Source of the DNA: CBDCWQ01 sp965223435
GTDB taxonomy: Bacteria > Myxococcota > Kuafuiibacteriia > Kuafuiibacteriales > Kuafuiibacteriaceae
Length of the DNA stretch: 64,000 nucleotides
Reading direction: 5' to 3'
Assembly (NCBI GenBank): GCA_965223435.1
Contig: CBDCWQ010000022.1
Coordinates: 372,001-436,000, forward strand
The translations under genes and the position numbers were made by a program. Position 1 is the first letter of the stretch. Every line of letters begins with the position of its first letter. The notes under the pieces are model-generated. The model did no database searches, had not been told where the DNA came from, and saw only the letters and a program-made list of their open reading frames with translations. This document shows, piece by piece, positions 1 through 9,017 of the stretch.

Positions 1-745
1 AACGGCAACCGCCGATTTCATCCGGCGGTTGGTAGCTTAGCTTTGAGCACTGCGAGCTCCCGACGGAATTGTGGGCACAGACTTCTATTTCTACTTCAAC
101 GCCCGGATCGAGATGAAGTAGTTCTTTCTTTGAAGCCGATTGTGTTTCGCCATTCCATCGATACGGGATGTTAGTCGATACATGGGTGCCAACCTTCACC
201 GAATAGTATGTTTCTCCCACGATGTTCTCAGGACCGTCCCAAGCCAACATGACTCTCCAAAAATCGGCAAATGGTCCGCAACTGTCTGTATCACCTTCTT
301 TGAATTCGGCGGATGTGACGCGGAGGTTTGATGGTTTGGAAGGAATTTCTATGGACTCGTTTTCACCGGTTTCGAACATGAAACTTTCTGACCACCCGTA
401 TTGATGGTCATGGGGCCAAGACATATCTACTTCGAATTGTGTGTTCGCTGGCAACTCCGCGTCAGGTTTGAACACGAAGCGACCCGGTACCCTGCCCGAC
501 CGCATGAGACTCCCCTTAAACCCGCGACCGTCGGTTGATGTTAATACGAGCTCCAGCTGGCTCAATCCGATTGGATTCGGGTAAGCGAAAGAGAACGACA
601 GGTTCGTGGGCTGGTTGGTGGCTCCGTTGAAGGGATAAAACTGTGCCGGCGCCAAGGGTAGAGGACTGCAGGGCATCGCAGTCTTGGCGGCCCCTACGGT
701 AAATGTGCCAACGATCGCGGATAATATCCATCGGGTGTAACTCAT
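1..745 (-). CDS. Secreted Ig/fibronectin-III-like protein, 3' part cut by window edge
   Basis: The frame is open from the ATG at 745 down to base 1 without a stop, about 248 codons, so the C-terminus lies outside the window. A GAGGAGA ribosome binding site sits 5 bases upstream (751-757). The N-terminus (MSYTRWILSAIVGTFTVGAA) looks like a signal peptide. The next ~100 residues read like a bacterial Ig-like domain (start QFYPFNGATNQPTNLSFSF), and residues ~130-240 like a fibronectin type III domain (start PSKPSNLRVTS, end VEVCAHNSVGSSQ). It is probably an extracellular or surface protein. No catalytic motif is visible. Same strand as the 2020-aa protein at 1235-7297 but separated by 490 bases. 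The full domain content is unknown. Confidence 0.7.
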   Translation of the reverse strand, partial: MSYTRWILSAIVGTFTVGAAKTAMPCSPLPLAPAQFYPFNGATNQPTNLSFSFAYPNPIGLSQLELVLTSTDGRGFKGSLMRSGRVPGRFVFKPDAELPANTQFEVDMSWPHDHQYGWSESFMFETGENESIEIPSKPSNLRVTSAEFKEGDTDSCGPFADFWRVMLAWDGPENIVGETYYSVKVGTHVSTNIPYRWNGETQSASKKELLHLDPGVEVEIEVCAHNSVGSSQCSKLSYQPPDEIGGCR

Positions 746-1234
746 GCGTGTCTCCTCATACGAAGAATAACAGCAATCACTGTGCCACACGTGCTCTCCT
801 CGGAGGCAAGTGTTTATCGGCCAACACGATGCCGGTTTTTTGAGGGGGTGACGAATTTCCAAGGTTGTTCTCCTTGTTGGTATCGCAAGTATTCATGGAG
901 TACTGGGCACGCGCCGCAACCGCAAGCTCAGTTTATCCAGGCCAGGCTTGATGACCGGCAACATCGGCCACAAACTTGAATGCTTATCGTACGCACTACC
1001 ATTTCTGATTGGACTCCGAGCACCCTATGGAACTGACCGCAGGCAGGTCAAAACAGGAGCACTTACGGCTGTTTGCAATTTTATTTGCTCATATTAAGCT
1101 TTGGGCGTGTTGATCTTATTGTTGGCCTAAAGAAGCCTATGAACCTATTGGACCCGTGGAGAGCCATGCACACATTCGCGATGAAACCCGGCCAGATGAA
1201 GCGTGAGCGCTGAAGGAGATGGCGCATGGATCGA
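746..1234. other. Intergenic stretch, no gene seen
   Basis: About 490 bases between two minus-strand genes. The only open frames are short, lack convincing ribosome binding sites and show no recognisable protein pattern. It must hold the promoter of the 1-745 gene and probably the end of the transcript of the large gene. I see no strong hairpin with a T-run. Confidence 0.4.
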
Positions 1235-4200
1235 CTATCGGACGACGATGGGCTCTTCTTCGCCCGGTTTTGATGGCTCTACTACTTTCTTTGCGGGCCT
1301 CGGGATGCGTTTTGAAAGGCTATCGAACAAATCCCTGATCGAATCGGACAGTCCACCAAAGTAGCCCCCTCCTCCTCCTCCGCCGCCGCCGTACTTGCCA
1401 TTATGGCGTCTGCGGGTCACGATGAACTCAAACATCTTGCCAGAAAACATGTCCACCTCGACGCGGTAGGTCCCGATTCCATGTATGGCGCGCATCTTAC
1501 GCACGAACTCGCGATGCGTTCCGGTGTAAAGGGCTTCTAGCTGAGCGCGGCTCAACCGCTCGACGACCTCCTTCTCGTATTCGTCGGCGAAGGCGAGCTT
1601 GTATTCGGACGTGATCACAAAGTTCCCGGTCGCCGGATCGCGTATGATCTCTGGCCATGATGCAGTGCGGTTCATCCGGCTGGCCCGCCGATCGCTCCAG
1701 CCATATAGGGACTTGAGTTCGGCCTTTCGAGCGACCTCAAACTGGATGAGTCGGTGGTAGGCGGCGACAGCAAACTGCCGTTTGTCGATTGGCTTGTTGC
1801 GCCCTTCGGGGTATTTTGAGAAGTATCGACCGCGTATGTCGTTCAGGTAAATGTCTAGATCGACGGTGGTCGTCAAGCCGAGATTTGGAGGAAGGATGAT
1901 GCCCTCCGAGTCCTTCACCTTGGTCTGCTTTCTCAGGATCTCGAGGCAACCGAGCAAGTCTTTGGTGCACGCGTAGAGAATCCAGCCGCGACCGGGTTCG
2001 TATATCAGAATGTAGATTGCGCCGATTTCTCCCCCGCGGTCTTGGCTCCGGTTGTACTGCCATTCCGGATCGATATACGGATTCTCGTCGACGGTCCGTT
2101 CATACTTGAATTCTCCGATCTCGGTCAGCAGTGGCTGTTTGGCGTCGAGGATGCCGTCCGGCACATCATTCGTCCGATAGAATTCCACCTGAAGTCCTTG
2201 ATCATTCAGGTCGGCCTTCTTGCGGTACACGGTCATCTGCTCCCGGTAGGGTTGTTCGGTCTCCCGAAACCGAACGACGTAGAACTCGTAGGCATGAAGG
2301 TCGAAGGGGTCGACAAAACTTCGATGAAGCCACTCGCCAAGATGGTCCCCGTCGTTGGTCTGGGCTGCGACGTCGTCCCAGAAAATGAGGTCGGCCCCGA
2401 AGAGGCTCATCTTCTCGAACTCAGGGCCCGTAGGCGCTACGTCGACGAAGGTAAAGGGCGCGCTGGGCGTCAGACCGGGGATAACGACGATGGGCATGGG
2501 CAATACCGTCGAGATGCCCGTCGCCGCGTTTCGACTGAGGGACAAGAGGTTGAGCTGGACGGCGTAAAGCCCAGTAACGCTATAGCTTGCACCTAGGACG
2601 TGAAGAGACCCTGTCTGATCGCGAGCGACAAGGGGGTGGGCGCTGAGTCCGGGGAACTCGAAAGCAAGAGGGGAGTCGGAACTGGCGAAGGCAGCACTGA
2701 AAGGCCAGGGGACGGAGACAGAGGGCTCGGGCGCTGGGCGAATGATGTAGGCCACTTGGGTTTCGGCGCTCGGGTTGTCGAGGTAGCGTCCGGTGGTTTC
2801 GCAAGACTCGATGAGGTGGACGGCTCGGTCGCTCTTCGAAAAACGGTAGACCTCGTGGCAGGCGCCCGTCTCGTTTTCATAGAACAGTTCGACCGCGCCG
2901 TCGGCGTGGAGGCTTGCCGTAACCCTGGCGGATTTGCCAAATTCACCCGTTGTGGCCTTTGACACAAAGGCGGCGTCGTGGGTGGTGCTGAGGCCGAGGG
3001 GCGAGAAGCTTTGGCTTTCGGGGAGGAATGCGCCCTCGAAGGGAGGCACCGCCGCAGCGGACTCCGAGCTTGTTTCGTTGTGTCGTTCGAACTGTTTGTA
3101 GGTATCAATAAACCAAATGATGGCCGTGCTGGAATTCAAGAGGGTCGAAAGATCGATGATGCGTTGGCTTGAGTAGGGAAAATCGTGATCGATGACAAAG
3201 TCTTGTACGCCAGCCCACAGGGCAAGGGCTTCTTGGTCAAAAAAGTCCGACTTTGGATGTTCCGGGTGGTGCTCAGCAAATGCGCGCAGGCCCATAATGA
3301 GGCCGGCGGTGGCCTCTAAGTGGAAGGATTCTTCTTGTCGGTTGGTGGCATCAATGTACTGATCTTCAAAGCCATCAAAAAAGTAGTGGGCGCCGTAGTA
3401 GGTCTTGCCTTGGAAGGCGATGTCTTTACCAAAGGCGAGGGCGGTAAACTCAAGACACCGGGCCAGGGCGTCGATGTCTCTTTCGCTGGTAAGGTCTTCA
3501 TAGTCGACGGAAAGGGAGAGCCAGCTGCAGTTGTCTATGGCGGTATTGTTCCGGTTAGGGATGAAGTCAAAGGTGGCTTCTGGTCTCTCTTCGGTACGTA
3601 GGCGTAATTCACCGCCGGTGACGACGCGACCCCAGTCCCCGGTTGAAATCGCGTTACTGATATCGATTTGTTTGTCGATGTTCGACCTATTCTTGCTAAG
3701 CGCGCCTTCGAGCTCGGCCTTCCACCGGATGTGATCCTGGTCCCAAAGAACCTGAAAAATACCGTTTCTTACATCATTGCGCCACGCAGTAAGATGGGCA
3801 ACATCGTCAAGCCCAAGGGCCGATGCATGGTTTAAGGCGTGGTTGAGCACACTGAGGACGTCGAGATTGTGTTCGGTGACGACGTTCTCGGCCCGAACGG
3901 TTTTCTTGAGCAGCAGAATCTCGTACTCGGTCAATACTCTTGGCAGGAGGGTTCGCTTTTCGCCGGTTGTCGGGTCTTGTTCGGTGCGGGCCACTTGAAC
4001 GAGGTTGTCGGGATTGAAATCGTCATAGCCAATGGCGTCGAGGACATCGTAGTAGTCCCAAGCTTCGCCTTCCGTGGCCATGGGAGCTCCGCTCGGGCCT
4101 TTGATTTTCCATGGGCTTCGGGCATGCACAAGGCCTTGGGCGGTCCATCCCGCGGTCATGAGATTAAATCGGCGGCCGTCTTCCATGACGACGACCCTTC

Positions 4201-7200
4201 GATGGGCCTCGAGCCCGGCCAAGGATTCCCGGTAGCAGGCTCGTTGGGCCTCCTGTTCCTTGACACTCAGGGATTGAAACGCCTCGGACACCAAGAAGAG
4301 CCCGATGCCGTGCACCACCCAGGCGGTGGCCCCCGTCACCAGGCGGGCATCTCTCCAGTCGTCCTCGAGCGTGTTCCATGAAAACGGCCACCCTCGAATG
4401 ACAAAAGCTTGGCGCTCCGCATCGAAGGTACGTACGGCTCGAGCGCACAAGGTTCGGGCCAAGGCTTGAGCTCGAGCCGCTGCTTCTGGGGTACCGACCT
4501 GCGCGTATTGGGCCAGGGCGATGCCCTGAGTGTACGCCCACACGCGCTCGTACTGGGCCAAGAACGAGGCGTCTTCGGCCTTGCCGTCGTTTTCTGCCGA
4601 GCGGGTCATTCGATGTCCAGCGTCGCCGCCTTCTTCCACGGGCTCGTACTCGACTTGGTATCCGGTGGGCGTGCCGTCTACAGAGAGGGGCCCATCCCGC
4701 CAAAGTTGGTCCCTCAACCACTTCGCCTTTTCGTAGTTGCCATCTACAGTGGCGGCAAACTGTGGTTTTGGAGCCCCGGACGCGCCTTCTAAGACCGTGA
4801 GCCCTTCGGCGAGCGATGTGGGTGCAAGCAGGACCGTTGCCGCCGCGCCTGAGATTTGGAGGTTGCTTGGGTTGGCCCAAAAGGCCGCCTGGCCCTGATA
4901 CATGGATACCGCGAACCCGGACTCGCTTTCGCCGACCTCGTTTTCGGTGGCGGAGCCCCCGTGGTTCGAAGGGCTAACGGTCTTCACCCGCAGCATATCA
5001 TCGGTGTCCACGCGCATGTGGTACTCGTTTACGGCGGTGACGGTGATCTGGCTATTCTGGCCTTGGGTCATACGCTCAGGGAGCTCTACGCTGTACCCTA
5101 CTGCCTCCGAGGTACGGGCCGCGCGCGCCGTGACGATCCGGTCTTGGCCGTCGGCTTGCTCAATCCACGCGGCAAAAAACAGACCGGCGTAGGCGGCAAC
5201 GGAGACGCCCCCTTCGAGGCCATCCGAATGGTCTCCGTGGCTTTTCCAGTGAATGGGTTTGGCTTCGTGGGCATTGACGCGGGTGGGCTCGCCCCAGGGG
5301 CTTTGGCCGTCATCGCGAGATCGTGAAACGATCGTGCCCTTCTGGGCAGAATCCGGTTCGTAGAAGAGTACCTGAATGTCGCCGGCTTCTGACACCTCCA
5401 CCGTCGGTACGTAGCCAGTTCCCAGTGTTTCTTGGGCTGCCCAAGATTGCCCGCCATCTATGGAGAACTGAAAGTGAATGGCGTTGTGGCCGCTTTGATT
5501 CGGATTGGCAGAGACGCCGTCCTCGTAGACCAGCACCAACCCCCAAGGGGCCTCTGCGAGCTTCGGATAGGAAGGCATGTTGTCGCCGTCCCCCACGCCG
5601 ACCGACGCGACCGACGCAACTGTCCAGGCCCCGAGGTCTCTATTCTTAGGGGTGTTTTGTTGACCGCTGATCTCCGGCGCCTTTTCTGGCCCCGGCTGAG
5701 GCGTGAGGGGACGCCGGGCCAGCATGATCTTGTCTCCTTCTTGCCAAGCCCCTGCGTAGCGGTATTGGAATTGGCCGCCCAACGCATCCCACAGCGCTTC
5801 GTCTCCGGGCTCATAGGCGGTTTTCCACACCTTCCGCCAGCCCACGACCTTTCGGATAGAGTGGCCTCCATGCTGAACGACCTTGTCGTCGTAGCGGGGA
5901 GAAGCATGCGTTCCGGTCCACGTGGGCTCTGCGACGGGCCGAGGGTCCCAGGCTCGTGTTTGTCGAACGACAATGCTCACGGTGTCGTCTCCGACATGAA
6001 TCGACGGTTGCCGGACCTGTCGCCTGAATCGATACGCATGAGAACTACGGATCGCTGCAGTCTCATCTGCGCCCCCCAGTACTTCGGTTTCTTCGCACCA
6101 ACAATCGATGCAGACACAAGCCTTATCCCCGATGGGTTGCTCCTTGACGAGGTACTTGGCCTCTTCGCGAAGGGGGATGTATTGTTCGTCGTCAAAAACG
6201 TTTACCGGCGTTCCCTCCAAGTTTTTGAGATAGTAGGCCTTGTTTGCTTCTCCCCACACCAGATGGTGATTCAAGGAGGCATCATAGGCGATATCGAGCC
6301 CGCGCTTCCAATCCTCGTTCGCGCGCACGACGGCTTCCCGCCCAAAAGATTGTCCACCGTCTTGGCTTTGCACAACCACCAGCTTCGAGTCTCGTCCCGC
6401 CTCACTGCCAGAGCTCGGCTCCCCTCCATAGACAATCCAGGCGATGCTGACCTGAGCGCCCCTCGCCGTCAGCGCCAGATCTCGTACCGTCGCGCCGAGA
6501 TTGGGAAGCAACCATACTTGCGGTTCTGAGAAGCTCCCCGGCTTGCCTGCTTGTTCGCTTCGTTGATATCGAACTTGATCGGCTCGGCGTTTGCCGTCGC
6601 CGCGAACCAAATAGGCAACATGAGCCAGGAGGTCTTCGGAAGTCTCGGATAGTGCCGACCGGGCCAAGAGCCCGGGGCCATGGGTGACCGCAACCGACGC
6701 AGGGGGTTCGAATTGCCCGGACGGTGTAGATGATTTAGACGTTGCTCCCGCCGCTTGAGACTTCGCCGTATTCGAGACCGTCGACACGGAGCCGTCTACG
6801 TCTCGATATCCAAAATAGCCGGAGCCAGGGTTGGTGTCGTCGCCGGTGACGGGGACATAGGCCGAGGTACTCGGGTCCCAGCGGACAACCCTGTTTAGGT
6901 TTGAACCGGACGATGTCGCAAGGAACTGCCACCCCTGTTCGGCAGCTGAGGGAGGCTCCGCGCGCGCGCGCTGCACTTCCTGAATCTCGAACGCTTGCGG
7001 AGCGTTGGTGTAGACCCAGTACCCCCCTTGACGTAGCCAGGGTTGTTGAGGCGTCGCACTGGCGGTCAGATCTAGTCGGATTGCGGGCGTATCTTGGGAA
7101 GAAGCAGGCCAAACACCGAGGTCCCCTTCGATCCACGGCTCAGGCACTTCAGCTCGATGGAACGGTACTGCTACGAGGTTCCAGCCGGGTTCCAGCGAGC

Positions 7201-7297
7201 CTGAAGAGGTATGGGCGTCTTCTGTGGCCCCCGCAGCCCCCGAAACCGAGGCCCCATGGACCAACATTATCGATAGAATCGTGCGACTTCGCATCAT
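1235..7297 (-). CDS. Giant secreted protein with Asp-box (sialidase-type) repeats and alpha-helical barrel-like domain
   Basis: A frame open from 7405; the start is set at the ATG at 7297 (or 7294), which follows AGGAGAAGGA and gives a signal peptide (MMRSRTILSIMLVHG), about 2020 residues. Residues ~35-160 hold a 'GWNLVAVPF ... GYWVY' module typical of secreted Myxococcota proteins. Residues ~290-680 carry Asp-box motifs (SQDGGQSFG, SIDGGQSW, SRDDGQSPWG), as in BNR/sialidase propellers. Residues ~880-1400 are helix-rich and resemble (alpha/alpha) barrel glycan enzymes, with motifs ERVWAYTQGIALAQYA, GWPFSWNTLEDDW, DVLDAIGYDD and VVTEHNLDVLSVLNHA. The same motifs recur in the gene at 59436-64000, so the two are paralogues. 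The last ~600 residues are unassigned and contain a run of nine glycines. A role in extracellular glycan recognition or processing is inferred, not shown. Confidence 0.8.
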   Translation of the reverse strand: MMRSRTILSIMLVHGASVSGAAGATEDAHTSSGSLEPGWNLVAVPFHRAEVPEPWIEGDLGVWPASSQDTPAIRLDLTASATPQQPWLRQGGYWVYTNAPQAFEIQEVQRARAEPPSAAEQGWQFLATSSGSNLNRVVRWDPSTSAYVPVTGDDTNPGSGYFGYRDVDGSVSTVSNTAKSQAAGATSKSSTPSGQFEPPASVAVTHGPGLLARSALSETSEDLLAHVAYLVRGDGKRRADQVRYQRSEQAGKPGSFSEPQVWLLPNLGATVRDLALTARGAQVSIAWIVYGGEPSSGSEAGRDSKLVVVQSQDGGQSFGREAVVRANEDWKRGLDIAYDASLNHHLVWGEANKAYYLKNLEGTPVNVFDDEQYIPLREEAKYLVKEQPIGDKACVCIDCWCEETEVLGGADETAAIRSSHAYRFRRQVRQPSIHVGDDTVSIVVRQTRAWDPRPVAEPTWTGTHASPRYDDKVVQHGGHSIRKVVGWRKVWKTAYEPGDEALWDALGGQFQYRYAGAWQEGDKIMLARRPLTPQPGPEKAPEISGQQNTPKNRDLGAWTVASVASVGVGDGDNMPSYPKLAEAPWGLVLVYEDGVSANPNQSGHNAIHFQFSIDGGQSWAAQETLGTGYVPTVEVSEAGDIQVLFYEPDSAQKGTIVSRSRDDGQSPWGEPTRVNAHEAKPIHWKSHGDHSDGLEGGVSVAAYAGLFFAAWIEQADGQDRIVTARAARTSEAVGYSVELPERMTQGQNSQITVTAVNEYHMRVDTDDMLRVKTVSPSNHGGSATENEVGESESGFAVSMYQGQAAFWANPSNLQISGAAATVLLAPTSLAEGLTVLEGASGAPKPQFAATVDGNYEKAKWLRDQLWRDGPLSVDGTPTGYQVEYEPVEEGGDAGHRMTRSAENDGKAEDASFLAQYERVWAYTQGIALAQYAQVGTPEAAARAQALARTLCARAVRTFDAERQAFVIRGWPFSWNTLEDDWRDARLVTGATAWVVHGIGLFLVSEAFQSLSVKEQEAQRACYRESLAGLEAHRRVVVMEDGRRFNLMTAGWTAQGLVHARSPWKIKGPSGAPMATEGEAWDYYDVLDAIGYDDFNPDNLVQVARTEQDPTTGEKRTLLPRVLTEYEILLLKKTVRAENVVTEHNLDVLSVLNHALNHASALGLDDVAHLTAWRNDVRNGIFQVLWDQDHIRWKAELEGALSKNRSNIDKQIDISNAISTGDWGRVVTGGELRLRTEERPEATFDFIPNRNNTAIDNCSWLSLSVDYEDLTSERDIDALARCLEFTALAFGKDIAFQGKTYYGAHYFFDGFEDQYIDATNRQEESFHLEATAGLIMGLRAFAEHHPEHPKSDFFDQEALALWAGVQDFVIDHDFPYSSQRIIDLSTLLNSSTAIIWFIDTYKQFERHNETSSESAAAVPPFEGAFLPESQSFSPLGLSTTHDAAFVSKATTGEFGKSARVTASLHADGAVELFYENETGACHEVYRFSKSDRAVHLIESCETTGRYLDNPSAETQVAYIIRPAPEPSVSVPWPFSAAFASSDSPLAFEFPGLSAHPLVARDQTGSLHVLGASYSVTGLYAVQLNLLSLSRNAATGISTVLPMPIVVIPGLTPSAPFTFVDVAPTGPEFEKMSLFGADLIFWDDVAAQTNDGDHLGEWLHRSFVDPFDLHAYEFYVVRFRETEQPYREQMTVYRKKADLNDQGLQVEFYRTNDVPDGILDAKQPLLTEIGEFKYERTVDENPYIDPEWQYNRSQDRGGEIGAIYILIYEPGRGWILYACTKDLLGCLEILRKQTKVKDSEGIILPPNLGLTTTVDLDIYLNDIRGRYFSKYPEGRNKPIDKRQFAVAAYHRLIQFEVARKAELKSLYGWSDRRASRMNRTASWPEIIRDPATGNFVITSEYKLAFADEYEKEVVERLSRAQLEALYTGTHREFVRKMRAIHGIGTYRVEVDMFSGKMFEFIVTRRRHNGKYGGGGGGGGGYFGGLSDSIRDLFDSLSKRIPRPAKKVVEPSKPGEEEPIVVR

Positions 7298-7771
7298 TCC
7301 TTCTCCTGTGCCGCCAGAGTTGCATGCTTGCGTGGGGCCTAATCGAACCCCACCTACCTCATTCAGACAAAGTAGGCACCACAATACGCCGCGGAAGGAA
7401 GTCAATGACTATTGCTCTTGCCTGAGAAAATGGACCTCTCCAGCGGGGCGTGGAACCCTCTGGAGAGCTAGGTCTTCCCATACGGGTTCTCCGTAGGTCA
7501 AAACAGTTGTTGTAAGTAGAAAGATATGCTGCTCTGATCTCCTAACAGGGCGCGATCAGTAGAGCATGGGGGCGAATGTCTGACTGATCACGCCGAGAGA
7601 TGGGACCTGACGAATTAGGGGTTGTCGTCGGACACACAGTCGAAGGGTTTTGACCACGCCCAGGCTTATTAATAGATTCTCGACCACCAAAGAAGTCATC
7701 GAGGCCCCACGGTCAGAATGAATATTGAGTTGCGATTTTTTGAATCGCCCCCTTACCCCAAAGACGCCTGG
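7298..7771. other. Intergenic stretch, no gene seen
   Basis: About 470 bases upstream of the giant minus-strand gene and downstream of the EEP gene. It includes the 36-codon upstream extension of the giant gene's frame, which I judge untranslated. No convincing coding frame, RNA gene or clear terminator was recognised. Confidence 0.4.
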
Positions 7772-8704
7772 CTATCGAAAAGCGAAACGTCCCACGATGG
7801 GGACGTGGTCCGACAAACCATGCCAGCGGCCAGGCGTTCCGAAAGGGTGAGTGTCTTCGAGATCGAGGCAACGCAGTCCCGGGCCCGCAAAAATGTGGTC
7901 GAGGCGCATGCGCAAGTGCATGAACCCCGCCGTGGGCCACGATTGCCGTAGCTCTTCTGGGGGCGTACCCGTCTTCTCTACGGTGCAATCTACCATGCCG
8001 AGGTGCTCCAAGAGACGCTGGTACGCAGGTGATGCGGGAAGAGAGTTGAAGTCCCCAACCACCAGGTAGCGGTCGGAGCTTCGGGACGCATTGATGAAAG
8101 CCGCAAGCGCATCGACCTCGTGCTGCTGATTGAGGCCGTAGCCCATCCGACCGCCAGACTTAAACATGGTGCGCGACACAAACGCCGGGAGCGAAAGATG
8201 GGTGTTGAAGACCTCCATCGTCTCGCCGCCGCATCGAACCTTGACCCAGGCGCAGACTCTTGCCTGCTTGATCCGCTTGTACATCCCGGACCGGCGGTGG
8301 GTAATATCGCAAGGCGCATCCGCATTGTGGTCTTCAAGCTCCACATCGTTGCGCAGCAATACCGCAAGCCCCGTGGTGTAAAAACGGGCGCTGCTGAGGC
8401 TGTACGCATGGGCCGGAAAATAATGCGCCCGATAAGTGGCCCCGCAGTCTCGGAGCGTAAGGGCGCGGGCCATCGATTGCATCACGGCCTCAAGCTGGGT
8501 TTCATCGCGAGAACCCTTGGTATGGCTCAGGGTAGACCGGATGGATCGGGCCTCGACCTCCTGTAAACAAACCACATGAGGCAAGGTTTCGAGGCCGGCG
8601 ATGGCTTCGGTGATCCCGTCGATGCCCCTGCGGGTCGAGGCCGCGCCCCGAACCAGCGCCGGATGGGCAAAGTACCGAACATTGTAGGTCATGACCCGAA
8701 TCAC
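7772..8704 (-). CDS. Endonuclease/exonuclease/phosphatase (EEP) family hydrolase
   Basis: 310 residues from a GTG at 8704 behind a purine-rich GAGAGAGGGG; an in-frame ATG at 8692 is the alternative. The EEP fold signature is complete: N-terminal MTYNVRY with the active-site Asn, LQEVEARS (metal-binding Glu), FNTHLS, VVGDFNSLPASP (Asp/Asn pair), LDHIFAGP and C-terminal GLSDHVPIV (Asp-His). No signal peptide, so probably cytoplasmic. The family covers Mg-dependent DNases, phosphodiesterases and sphingomyelinase-like enzymes, and the substrate cannot be read from the motifs. It stands alone, head-to-head with the polyketide/lipid cluster that begins at 9018, so the two may share a regulatory region. 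Confidence 0.88.
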   Translation of the reverse strand: MIRVMTYNVRYFAHPALVRGAASTRRGIDGITEAIAGLETLPHVVCLQEVEARSIRSTLSHTKGSRDETQLEAVMQSMARALTLRDCGATYRAHYFPAHAYSLSSARFYTTGLAVLLRNDVELEDHNADAPCDITHRRSGMYKRIKQARVCAWVKVRCGGETMEVFNTHLSLPAFVSRTMFKSGGRMGYGLNQQHEVDALAAFINASRSSDRYLVVGDFNSLPASPAYQRLLEHLGMVDCTVEKTGTPPEELRQSWPTAGFMHLRMRLDHIFAGPGLRCLDLEDTHPFGTPGRWHGLSDHVPIVGRFAFR

Positions 8705-8912
8705 GCGCTGAATGCCCCTCTCTCAAGGCTATCACAGGGCCCTCAATGGGCTCACGGGGGACCCAGGGCCCAAACCGCCTCATTTTCTTCGAAAAAGTGT
8801 GGTCAGCTTCCGACCCGTCGGTAGGTGGGCATACCTTCGTAGAAACGACCAGTTATCGAAAACCGTCTGGAAAGTCGGGCGCTTGCGGGCAACCCGAAGG
8901 CTCAAAACAAGA

Positions 8913-8941
8913 TTGACCGCACCGCCCAGCAGGCCTTATCA
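8913..8941 (+). promoter_or_regulatory. Candidate sigma-70-type promoter for the lipid-polyketide operon
   Basis: TTGACC (8913-8918), a 17-base spacer, then TTATCA (8936-8941), 76 bases before the acyl-AMP ligase start. This is the only good -35/-10 pair I noticed in the 313-base gap between the EEP gene and the cluster. Spotted by eye only; no start-site data. Confidence 0.35.
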
Positions 8942-9017
8942 CACCATTCACTGATCAACTGAATCATCATTCATTCCCGGCGAACCATCCCACCCCTCCG
9001 ACATTGAGGAGCCGGAT

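Noticed and set aside
5432..6529. 365-codon plus-strand open frame over the giant left-end gene
   Set aside because: It is antisense to the Asp-box region of the minus-strand gene, with no family pattern or start signal.
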